Assembly (NCBI RefSeq): GCF_000454725.1
Contig: NZ_APJW01000003.1
Span: 1-64,000 of the forward strand
DNA from: Chlamydia ibidis 10-1398/6
GTDB taxonomy: Bacteria > Chlamydiota > Chlamydiia > Chlamydiales > Chlamydiaceae
Reading direction: 5' to 3'
Length of the DNA: 64,000 nucleotides
The first letter of the stretch is position 1; the number at the start of each line of letters is the position of its first letter. Below the pieces are notes generated by a model, which made no database searches, had not been told where the DNA came from, and worked only from the letters and a program-made list of their open reading frames with translations. The translations under genes and the position numbers were made by a program. Shown in pieces: positions 1-8,566 of the stretch.

Positions 1-1
1 A

Positions 2-223
2 GCTAGAAGTAATCCTGATTGCACAACCGCCATGATCTCTGATCCTGTCTCCGCAATCTGGACCACACGAGCTACTAACTTGGCTCGAAATGCTTTCATC
101 GCTCAAGCCGGGAATCATTTCTCCATAACCCCAAGATGTGAGATCTTTAGCCAATTCGGCTTCGAACTCCGCGGATCAGCTCGTACTTACAACATAGACC
201 TGGGTTCTAAAATCCAGTTCTAA
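2..223 (+). CDS. Pmp-family autotransporter, C-terminal end only (partial)
   Basis: The reading frame is open from the first complete codon at base 2 to the stop at 221-223, giving 73 residues of a protein that begins outside the window. The tail contains GFELRGSARTYNIDLGSKIQF-type spacing and ends in an aromatic Phe, the usual last beta-strand of an outer-membrane autotransporter barrel. The FELRGS.RTY..DLG pattern is what I know from chlamydial polymorphic membrane proteins. Those proteins are surface adhesins whose passenger domain is exported through the C-terminal barrel. The Pmp subtype cannot be assigned from this piece. A GC-rich hairpin follows directly, so it is the end of its transcript. 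Confidence 0.75.
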   Translation, partial: ARSNPDCTTAMISDPVSAIWTTRATNLARNAFIAQAGNHFSITPRCEIFSQFGFELRGSARTYNIDLGSKIQF

Positions 224-235
224 CCCACTCACCTC

Positions 236-259
236 CCCCATCCCCTAACAGGGATGGGG
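236..259 (+). terminator. Strong hairpin terminator after the pmp gene
   Basis: CCCCATCCC (236-244) and GGGATGGGG (251-259) form a perfect 9-bp GC-rich stem with a 6-base loop, 13 bases after the pmp stop codon. The T-tract is poor (TCTGTGTAAAT), but this is the most stable hairpin I noticed in the window. It separates pmp from uvrA. Confidence 0.7.
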
Positions 260-292
260 TCTGTGTAAATCACATTCATACATTAGAAGTGT

Positions 293-319
293 TTGTATTT
301 TCCTTGTACAACCTATAAA
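293..319 (+). promoter_or_regulatory. Candidate sigma66-type promoter of uvrA
   Basis: A -10-like TATAAA lies at 314-319, with a -35-like TTGTAT at 293-298 about 15 bases upstream. It sits roughly 40 bases before the uvrA start, after the pmp terminator. The spacing is shorter than ideal, so the assignment is tentative. Confidence 0.3.
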
Positions 320-359
320 ATACTGACTTACTCTTCAATTTCACTTATTTTTAATAGTT

Positions 360-3300
360 ATGTCTCCTGTCGTTATTTCAGGGATCAATGTTAGAAATTT
401 AAAAAACGTTTCTATAGAATTCCTTTCCGGAGAAATCGTTTTACTCACTGGGGTGTCGGGGTCGGGAAAATCTTCCTTAGCTTTTGATACAATATATGCT
501 GCTGGTAGGAAACGCTATATAGCAACGCTACCTTCGTTCTTTGCGAATATAACAGGAACTCTCCCCACACCTGATGTACAGGAAATTCGAGGCCTATCTC
601 CTACGATAGCTGTAAAACAAAACTACTTTACACAACATGCGCACGCTACTGTTGGCAGTGCAACAGAAATCTTTAAACATCTCGCATTACTATTTTCTTT
701 AGAAGCAGAAGCTAGAGATCCAGAAACAAAACAAATTTTAAATTTACAAAGCAAAGAAAAAATCCTTGCTATTCTCGAAGATATCCCTGACGGTTCACAG
801 TTACTACTACTCTCTCCTATTTCCTCTGGGGATCAGAAAAATGTACAGGAACTTATTAAGCAGGGTTTCACAAAAATAAGAATTAATAATGAAACTGTCC
901 CCATTTATTCTTTTTTGTCTTCAGGCATTGAAAACTATTACGAAGCGCAAGTAGTAGTAGATTCTTTTGTTAAAAATGACAAAAATTCTGCTCGTCTTAA
1001 ATTAAGTGCCCTTACAGCCTTAGAATTAGGAAAAGGGCACTGCTTTGCCATGATCAATGGAGGAGAAAGTCTATCGTTTTCCACAGAAATACGTTCCTCT
1101 ACATCCCAAGAGAAATTTACTCCTCTTACTCCAGATTTATTTTCTCCTAGCTCCATACATGGACGTTGTTTGCAGTGTCAAGGATCGGGACTATACATCA
1201 CAATTGATGATTCTAATCTTATCAACCGTGATCTATCAATCCAACAAAACTGCTGTTCTTTAGCCCGTAGTAGTTTGTCCGTAGTATATCATGGAATCTA
1301 CCAAGCTCTCGCAGACACTTTAGATTTTGACTTAGACACACCTTGGAAAGATCTTTCTGAAAATATTCAGAATATCTTTCTTTATGGTGGCAATAACCTC
1401 ATCTTACCTGTCTATTTATTTGATCCTTCGTTAGGGAAAAAAAAACTCTCCCACAAACTGTGGCGTGGAATCTTGAATGATATCGGTGAGAAAGCCCGTT
1501 ATGCAGCTGACCCACAACGACACATTCCAAAAGGAACCTCCTGTAACATCTGCCAAAAATGTTCTGGAACAGGTATCAATTCATTTGCCTTATCAGCTAC
1601 GTGGCACGGAAAAACATTCGCTGATTTTTATCACTTATCTTTAGGAGATTTACATACTTTTGTGTCTTCTATAAAAACCTATTCAAGCTTTGTTAAAGAG
1701 GTACTAGATGGCCTTACATCACGTTTGTCTTGTCTTATTGATTTAGGATTATCCTATCTTACACCGGGACGTGCCGTTGCGACATTATCTGGTGGTGAAC
1801 AAGAACGCACAGCCTTAGCTCAGCATTTAGGTTCAGGATTGCTAGGAATTACTTATATTCTAGATGAGCCATCGATAGGACTGCATCCCCGAGACACTCA
1901 AAAACTTATAGAAATAATCCAGAGACTTCGTGATCAAGGTAATACTGTTATTCTTGTTGAACACGATGAACAGATGATTTCCTTCGTTGATAGAGTTATT
2001 GATATCGGTCCTGGAGCAGGAATTTTCGGTGGCCAAGTACTTTTTAACGGCTCTCCTAAACAATTTTTGGAGACAAGCAATACGATTACATCTCGATATT
2101 TAAGAAATGAAGAAAAAATAGCCCTTCCTAAAAGAAGAGAGCCCCCAAAAGGGTTTCTTTCACTATCGGGTGCTACTATCCACAATCTAAAAAATATCTC
2201 CATACAATTACCTTTAGAAAGAATCTCAGCAATAACTGGAGTATCAGGATCAGGAAAATCTTCTCTTATCAATAACACCTTAGTTCCTGCTATGCAAGAT
2301 TTCCTAGATGGAAATACCACTTCTAAACTAAGTATTACTGGAGGAGATATTGAACGTATTGTACACATCACCAGAGACCTTCCAGGAAGATCGCAGCGTT
2401 CTACTCCTATTACATACATTAAAGCTCTGGATGATATACGTGAGTTATTTGCCAATCAAACACGCAGTCGTCATTTAGGCTTTACCAAGAAACACTTCAG
2501 TTTTAATCTCCCACAAGGAGCGTGTTCTGAGTGCCAAGGTTTAGGGAGTTCAACAATTTCTGAAGATCTCTCTCCTCTTCCTTGTTCCGTATGTCATGGA
2601 AAACGTTTTCAATCTCAAGTATTAGAAGTAACGTATCAAGGGAAAAATATCTCTGACATTCTGGAAATGACAGCACACGAAGCGGAACAATTCTTTCAAA
2701 TTTGTCCCAAAATTCATGAAAAAATCCATACATTATGCTTGCTAGGATTAGGCCATCTTCCTTTAGGTCGTCCTTTATCTAGCCTATCTGGAGGAGAAAT
2801 ACAAAGACTTAAACTTGCTTTTGAGCTTCTTATCCCTACGCAAAAACCCACTTTATACGTATTAGATGAGCCAACCACAGGTCTTCATACTCACGATATT
2901 AAGTCTTTAATTACTATCCTACTTTCCATGACTATGCAAAAGCATACGGTAGTAATTATCGAACATAATATGCATGTAATAAAAATTGCGGACCATATCG
3001 TAGAACTAGGACCAGAGGGTGGAGATCGTGGAGGTTATCTTTTAGCTTCCTGTTCTCCAGAAGATTTGGTAAACCTTTCTACCCCGACAGCGTTAGCACT
3101 GCGCCCTTACATACAAGATAACTCCTCTTCTATAATCTTAAGCCCCAAAACACCTGTAAAAAGTTCCCCCAAATCCATCACAATTCGTGATGCTCACCAT
3201 AATAACCTTAAACATATAGACTTATCGATTCCTAGAAACTGTTTAACAACAGTGGTAGGACCTTCGGCATCTGGAAAATATTCTTTGGTTTTTAATGTTC

Positions 3301-5762
3301 TTTATTCCTACGGAAATATTGCTTATGCGGAATTATTCCCAACATATCTCAGACAAACTCTTATCAATAAAACTCCTCTACCTTTAGTTAAAGATGTTCG
3401 TGGTTTGTCTCCAGTTATCTCAATTAAAAAAACTAATCCGGGAAAAAATTCTCGTCATTCCGTAGCTTCAGCACTAGGGATCTCTAATAGCCTAGAAAAA
3501 TTGTTCGCCACCTATGGCCACCCTCATATTCCTGAAACGAAGGAACCTCTACATAAAATAACCCTAGAATCTATTGTTGAGACTCTGCTTAAAAATTATG
3601 AAAATAACTACATAACCATTACTACACCTATTGAACTAGAGAACGATCGGGAATTTCTTCTAGATACGAAAAGAAAGGAGGGGTTTGTCAAACTTTATGC
3701 CAATGGCACTATCTATGATTTGGATGGCCCACTTCCTAAAAAACTAATAAACCCTGCAATAATCATTCAACATACAAAGATAACTAGAGGCAAAGCGTCC
3801 ACATTACTTTCATCTTTAGCCATTGCATTCTCTGCATCGTCTTGTCCAATACTTTATCTAAATGTGTCTGGTGATCCTATTAGTCTATGCTACACGTTAG
3901 GTTGGTCTGATGCAGATGGGAATTCTTATCCTCAGATTACTAGAAAAACCCTTTCTCCTGAACATGAAGAAGGTCGATGTCCACAATGCAATGGCACCGG
4001 ATCTATAGACACAATTTCTCTAGAATCGCATAAGAGTAAAATCTCGAATTATACTCCCATAGAATTATGGCAATTGTTTTTCCCTAATAGTAGCACAAAA
4101 GATCTAGAAAATCTCCTTAGCTTCCTTGGAATCGATCTCTCTACAAAAATTTGTGATCTCGACCCAAAACAATTTTCTATCCTTTGTAAAGGGAAAAAGC
4201 ATGCTAAGGGATTAGATCATCTACTTACTCAACAACACTATTGTCTTACTTCATCCCAAATTCTTGATTCCCTGGTTCTTCCTATCTCGTGTCCTTTATG
4301 TCATGGCTTTGGAATTCATCCTTATGGACAAAACGTTCTGATAAATGGTGTATCTATAATTGATATTTATAAAAATGACTCGCAATATCTTAAAACATTC
4401 TTATCATCCTTAAACCGGGAATATGTGCATGACCTCTTAGAGCAACTTGCGTTGTTAGAACGAGTAGGTCTCGAATATATTACCCTAGGTCAACGTCAAG
4501 ATTCTCTGAGTGATGGAGAAGCTTATCGCCTTCATATCGCTAAGAAAATCTCCACTAATTTAAGAGATATTGTTTATCTTCTAGAAGATCCCATTTCTGG
4601 CCTACATCCTAAAGATCAAACTTGTTTGATTCATCTCTTACGAGATTTAGTAGAGTCAAATAATACGGTAATCGCGACTGATAGAAACGATTTACTTCAT
4701 GCATACACTGACAACACCATATACCTAGGCCCAGGATCTGGGCCAGATGGAGGATCCATAGTATCTGCTTTACCTCACATAGACACACATATTCCGTGCT
4801 CTAGTATATCCAAACAGAATCTACTAAAGATCGAGGTGTCTGCCCATAATCTCATCAATCTCAAAGTTTCCATTCCGTTAGGAAGTTTGGTAGCCATTGG
4901 AGGAGTATCAGGGTCAGGAAAAACTTCCTTACTTACTGAAGGCATTTATAAACATGCTGAGCACTATCTTAACCTAAAAGGTATGGAAAAAGAGTTTCAG
5001 AAGATTCTTTTCCTAGATTCCTACCCAATAGTAACGTCTATTCGCTCTGATATTAGCACTTATTTTTCCATAGCACCCGCGCTCAGGGAGTTCTACGCTT
5101 CTTTAACACAAGCTAAAGCCCTACAAATTTCTCCTTCCATGTTAAGTCCGAACACAAAACAAGGACAGTGTTCAGATTGTCTAGGGCTTGGATATCGTAT
5201 GATTGACCGTGCATTCTATGCCCTTGAAAAACAAGTTTGCTCTGTTTGCTCTGGATTTCGCTTGAACCCTTTGTCTCAAGAAGTTAAGTATGAGGGCAAA
5301 CATTTTGGTCAGTTATTGCAAACTTCTATTGCGGATATACACTCAATGTTCCCATTTATCAAAAAAATTCAAGCACCTATTAATGCCTTAATAAAGGCCC
5401 GCCTAGATTACCTGACTTTGGGACAAAATCTATCTTCTCTATCACGTAGTGAAAAAATCGCTATAAAAATAGCAAAACATCTCTATTTATCCCCTAAAGA
5501 ACCTACTCTCTTCCTTTTAGATGAGCTGTCGTCTTCTCTGGATAATCTTAGAAAAGAAGAACTAATTCACCTACTTCGCCACCTTGTCACCTTGGGGCAT
5601 TCTGTCGTTTATATTGATCACGATCGCAACATGTTGAAACATGCCGATTATTTCATAGAACTAGGACCGGGATCAGGAAGAAACGGAGGGAAAATTATTT
5701 TTTCTGGTCATCCTAAAGACAGTAAGTTATCACCTACATCGATTTGGAAAGACTTCCTATGA
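360..5762 (+). CDS. uvrA: UvrA excinuclease ABC subunit A, tandem double-length form
   Basis: UvrA is the damage-sensing ABC ATPase of nucleotide excision repair. Most bacterial UvrA proteins have about 940 residues; this one has 1800 and consists of two UvrA units in tandem, as is usual in Chlamydia. In the first unit both ATPase modules look intact: GVSGSGKSS Walker A near residues 32 and 627, LSGGE signatures near 477 and 810, and DEP Walker B motifs. In the second unit the third Walker A reads GPSASGKYS (K973, Y974), its signature is LSDGE (1383-1387), and its Walker B is EDP. The fourth Walker A is normal (GVSGSGKTS), but its signature is LSRSE (1694-1698) and its Walker B is DEL. Zinc-type CxxC pairs persist in both units. 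The gene ends by overlapping the convergent pknD gene by 6 bases. Confidence 0.95.
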   Translation: MSPVVISGINVRNLKNVSIEFLSGEIVLLTGVSGSGKSSLAFDTIYAAGRKRYIATLPSFFANITGTLPTPDVQEIRGLSPTIAVKQNYFTQHAHATVGSATEIFKHLALLFSLEAEARDPETKQILNLQSKEKILAILEDIPDGSQLLLLSPISSGDQKNVQELIKQGFTKIRINNETVPIYSFLSSGIENYYEAQVVVDSFVKNDKNSARLKLSALTALELGKGHCFAMINGGESLSFSTEIRSSTSQEKFTPLTPDLFSPSSIHGRCLQCQGSGLYITIDDSNLINRDLSIQQNCCSLARSSLSVVYHGIYQALADTLDFDLDTPWKDLSENIQNIFLYGGNNLILPVYLFDPSLGKKKLSHKLWRGILNDIGEKARYAADPQRHIPKGTSCNICQKCSGTGINSFALSATWHGKTFADFYHLSLGDLHTFVSSIKTYSSFVKEVLDGLTSRLSCLIDLGLSYLTPGRAVATLSGGEQERTALAQHLGSGLLGITYILDEPSIGLHPRDTQKLIEIIQRLRDQGNTVILVEHDEQMISFVDRVIDIGPGAGIFGGQVLFNGSPKQFLETSNTITSRYLRNEEKIALPKRREPPKGFLSLSGATIHNLKNISIQLPLERISAITGVSGSGKSSLINNTLVPAMQDFLDGNTTSKLSITGGDIERIVHITRDLPGRSQRSTPITYIKALDDIRELFANQTRSRHLGFTKKHFSFNLPQGACSECQGLGSSTISEDLSPLPCSVCHGKRFQSQVLEVTYQGKNISDILEMTAHEAEQFFQICPKIHEKIHTLCLLGLGHLPLGRPLSSLSGGEIQRLKLAFELLIPTQKPTLYVLDEPTTGLHTHDIKSLITILLSMTMQKHTVVIIEHNMHVIKIADHIVELGPEGGDRGGYLLASCSPEDLVNLSTPTALALRPYIQDNSSSIILSPKTPVKSSPKSITIRDAHHNNLKHIDLSIPRNCLTTVVGPSASGKYSLVFNVLYSYGNIAYAELFPTYLRQTLINKTPLPLVKDVRGLSPVISIKKTNPGKNSRHSVASALGISNSLEKLFATYGHPHIPETKEPLHKITLESIVETLLKNYENNYITITTPIELENDREFLLDTKRKEGFVKLYANGTIYDLDGPLPKKLINPAIIIQHTKITRGKASTLLSSLAIAFSASSCPILYLNVSGDPISLCYTLGWSDADGNSYPQITRKTLSPEHEEGRCPQCNGTGSIDTISLESHKSKISNYTPIELWQLFFPNSSTKDLENLLSFLGIDLSTKICDLDPKQFSILCKGKKHAKGLDHLLTQQHYCLTSSQILDSLVLPISCPLCHGFGIHPYGQNVLINGVSIIDIYKNDSQYLKTFLSSLNREYVHDLLEQLALLERVGLEYITLGQRQDSLSDGEAYRLHIAKKISTNLRDIVYLLEDPISGLHPKDQTCLIHLLRDLVESNNTVIATDRNDLLHAYTDNTIYLGPGSGPDGGSIVSALPHIDTHIPCSSISKQNLLKIEVSAHNLINLKVSIPLGSLVAIGGVSGSGKTSLLTEGIYKHAEHYLNLKGMEKEFQKILFLDSYPIVTSIRSDISTYFSIAPALREFYASLTQAKALQISPSMLSPNTKQGQCSDCLGLGYRMIDRAFYALEKQVCSVCSGFRLNPLSQEVKYEGKHFGQLLQTSIADIHSMFPFIKKIQAPINALIKARLDYLTLGQNLSSLSRSEKIAIKIAKHLYLSPKEPTLFLLDELSSSLDNLRKEELIHLLRHLVTLGHSVVYIDHDRNMLKHADYFIELGPGSGRNGGKIIFSGHPKDSKLSPTSIWKDFL

Positions 5763-8552
5763 ATTGATAGGAAAACGTTCGCGAGTTATGAGACGATACG
5801 CAGCTATTAGGGCAGCTTTATCCTTTTCGTCTCCGAGACAATGAGAGAATAAAATCTTTTGCAGTAACAGTTGTCTTTTCTCTTGATAAGATAACTGTGT
5901 ATCGCAAACCCCCAATGCTGTATAAGATTTTGCAATGAGGCATCGTGGACGAGCATTATCTTCACAACACCCTGAGAAATGTATCTCCGCGAGCTGGCTG
6001 CCATCTGTAATTGCTAGCCAATAACCGAATATTAGAAAGGCATCCTGATTGTCATCAATCCAAGAATGTTCATCTAAAGAGAAAAGATATTCTTGAATCT
6101 TCTGACTATTCCTGGTACATAGTTGTGACATCAAACGGTAGGGTTTCAAGTGTTCTTCATTACATCGAGACTGTATTTGTTCTATTCCTAGAACAGTTTC
6201 ATAATCCTTACCACTAAGCAAATTAGATTTCATAAACAAATCCAAGAGATAGAGCAGAAGTGTCTGTGATAATCGTTCCGAATTACGAAATACTTCTTGA
6301 TGTGTTCTCTCAAAAAGAATTAATTCTATACTTTCGAGATAATCTAATAATTCATAGGGGGCAATTTCTACAACGTCTTCAGTGAAAATAGTAGTGCGTA
6401 TATATCCTCGCAATACCTCACCATAATTTTTTATAAATTGCAGATCTCCGAGATCAGCAGCAACATAAAAAATGTCAGCTATTCCTTTGTAATCTTTGAG
6501 ATTCCAATATCTTTGAAACAAAATAGGGAGGGCAAAAGTAAAACCTGACCAATAAATTAGAAAAAGTTCCATTTTTGAAGATCGAAACTTCATAGAGGAA
6601 CGGTCTAAATGACAAAAAAGAGTGTCCTGTATTTTACCTTCGAAGTCTGATAAAAAACCTATCTCATCGTTGTCTCTGATAGATTCTGGAGAAATATGAA
6701 GAACAAGAAGGGTAAAAATTAGCGACAAACTATGTTTCTTATGAATAGTTTCATAAAATCTATAGATGACATGATCCTTCAAACGAGTAATGTCGGGATG
6801 ATTCGCATATCTTTTCAAGCCAAGAAGAAGAGATTTAACCTCTTCATCATACTCTTTTAATCTCTGGTATACGAGCGCCTTCCCTAAATATTCTAAGGGG
6901 GCTGAAACACCCCCATGCAACTGAGAAAAAGCTTCTATAGCTTGAGAAAACCCTTCCTGAAACGATCTAGAAGATGCTTTTTCCAATAGAGCGATACCTA
7001 AACGAAACTGTGCTTCCCCTCCTTCTCTACGTCCTGGGAACGAAGCAACAATACGTTGATAGAGTGCAATTGCTTGATCATATAAATGTTCTGAAAGAAA
7101 TGCATCAGGAATAGCCAAACAGCTCACCTTCAATGCACTGCTACTTTCATAAATAATAATGTTCCCTAAAACATGAGAAACATCTTGGACAATTATACCT
7201 ATTCTTCCTCCTACAATAGGAAGATAGTCCATATGCACTATTGATACCTGATTATCGATAATCAGGGATATCTTATCATTTCTCTTCTCAAAACAAATTT
7301 TAAAATTTTTCTGTGATAAATCAAGACGTTGATAATTCTTCTGTATCTGCAGACCATTTTTGACCAATGATACACAAATACTATCTTCGGCAATAGATAA
7401 CCAAAATCCATAACCATTAAAAAAATCTCCTTTATCAGCTTTGTCAACAGGAGGCATAATCACACCAAATCCTTCATACAAAGCATTTCGAGATAATGAC
7501 AACTCTAGGCTAACTTCAGGGAAACTTTCTACATTAGAGACTAATAAGGTATACCATAACGTAGGCATGATCTTAGCCATCGGAAAGTATTTAGAAAGTA
7601 GAATAGATTCTTGTAGTTTCCAGCTATTTGGATCTATAGGACAAAGCTCTTTTTTCTTAATCCATTCTGGGGTCCCCTGCATGTGCTGTTCAATAGCTAA
7701 CTTTAGCTCACCAACAGATTGATATCTTTTACTTGGGTCTGCTGATAAAGCTTTCATGACTATGTGCGAGAGGAATGGTGGAATTTCCCTATAGGGAGAA
7801 ACCTCTTCAGGATTAGTGATTTGATGATAAAAATAAGATTTCTTTCCTTTCTTCTTACGATAAGGAAACGAAAGTGTCAACATCTGATATAGAATAACTC
7901 CCAAGGCGTACACTTCTGTAGACTCAGTGGCTGGTCTTCCTTGAAGACGTTCAGGAGCCATATAATCCGGAGTGCCCACAATCTTCCCGGGTATAGTCAT
8001 ATTAGAGAACAGAGTTTCTTCGACTTTATGATCGAGAGCAAGCAACATACTATCTTCAGAATCAATAGCAACTGCTGCTCCCCAATCTAGAATAACTACC
8101 TCATTGAACAAACCGATAAGAATATTATCTGGTTTCAAATCACGATGCAGAATACCACGAGAATGTACATACTCAACCGTTGAACAAATCTTATGAAATA
8201 CTGATAAGAATGCAGATACGGAAGTCTTTTCCTCTAAGTCTTTGGGAGGCACATCACATTGCCAAACACTTTTGAGCAAGCTTTTCAACGTATGGCCTTC
8301 GATATAAGGCATAGTATAATAAACAGGATCGCTATCACTACAAATCGTGTAGACGGGGACAACACCAGGGTGGACAAGGTCAGCCGCTATCTTTGCTTCA
8401 CGAAGGAAACGTTTTTTTAATAAGGGGTTGTTAGTAAGGTCTTCGCGAATACGCTTTAAAGCAACTTTACGCGAACAAACGCGATCATAGGCCAGGTAAA
8501 CCTCACCCATCCCTCCCTTACCTACTATTCTGATAATATCGTAACGCTCCAA
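5757..8552 (-). CDS. pknD: Serine/threonine protein kinase PknD
   Basis: This 931-residue Hanks-type kinase has its catalytic domain at the N-terminus: glycine loop GKGGMGEVY (11-19), VALK lysine K33, HRDLKPDN with catalytic D138, and a metal-binding DWG (156-158) where DFG is usual, followed by GTPDYMAPE. About 600 residues after the kinase lack PASTA repeats; parts near 500-600 look helical and TPR-like. PknD is conserved in Chlamydia, and the C. pneumoniae enzyme has been reported to phosphorylate the type III secretion protein CdsD. It lies 14 bases after valS and is probably the last gene of the V-ATPase/valS transcription unit. No clear membrane segment is seen. Confidence 0.92.
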   Translation of the reverse strand: MERYDIIRIVGKGGMGEVYLAYDRVCSRKVALKRIREDLTNNPLLKKRFLREAKIAADLVHPGVVPVYTICSDSDPVYYTMPYIEGHTLKSLLKSVWQCDVPPKDLEEKTSVSAFLSVFHKICSTVEYVHSRGILHRDLKPDNILIGLFNEVVILDWGAAVAIDSEDSMLLALDHKVEETLFSNMTIPGKIVGTPDYMAPERLQGRPATESTEVYALGVILYQMLTLSFPYRKKKGKKSYFYHQITNPEEVSPYREIPPFLSHIVMKALSADPSKRYQSVGELKLAIEQHMQGTPEWIKKKELCPIDPNSWKLQESILLSKYFPMAKIMPTLWYTLLVSNVESFPEVSLELSLSRNALYEGFGVIMPPVDKADKGDFFNGYGFWLSIAEDSICVSLVKNGLQIQKNYQRLDLSQKNFKICFEKRNDKISLIIDNQVSIVHMDYLPIVGGRIGIIVQDVSHVLGNIIIYESSSALKVSCLAIPDAFLSEHLYDQAIALYQRIVASFPGRREGGEAQFRLGIALLEKASSRSFQEGFSQAIEAFSQLHGGVSAPLEYLGKALVYQRLKEYDEEVKSLLLGLKRYANHPDITRLKDHVIYRFYETIHKKHSLSLIFTLLVLHISPESIRDNDEIGFLSDFEGKIQDTLFCHLDRSSMKFRSSKMELFLIYWSGFTFALPILFQRYWNLKDYKGIADIFYVAADLGDLQFIKNYGEVLRGYIRTTIFTEDVVEIAPYELLDYLESIELILFERTHQEVFRNSERLSQTLLLYLLDLFMKSNLLSGKDYETVLGIEQIQSRCNEEHLKPYRLMSQLCTRNSQKIQEYLFSLDEHSWIDDNQDAFLIFGYWLAITDGSQLAEIHFSGCCEDNARPRCLIAKSYTALGVCDTQLSYQEKRQLLLQKILFSHCLGDEKDKAALIAAYRLITRERFPINS

Positions 8553-8566
8553 AAGTGTGATTACCT

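Noticed and set aside
1934-2455. A 173-codon minus-strand frame inside uvrA
   Set aside because: It lies entirely opposite conserved UvrA sequence, including a Walker A region, and has no independent support.
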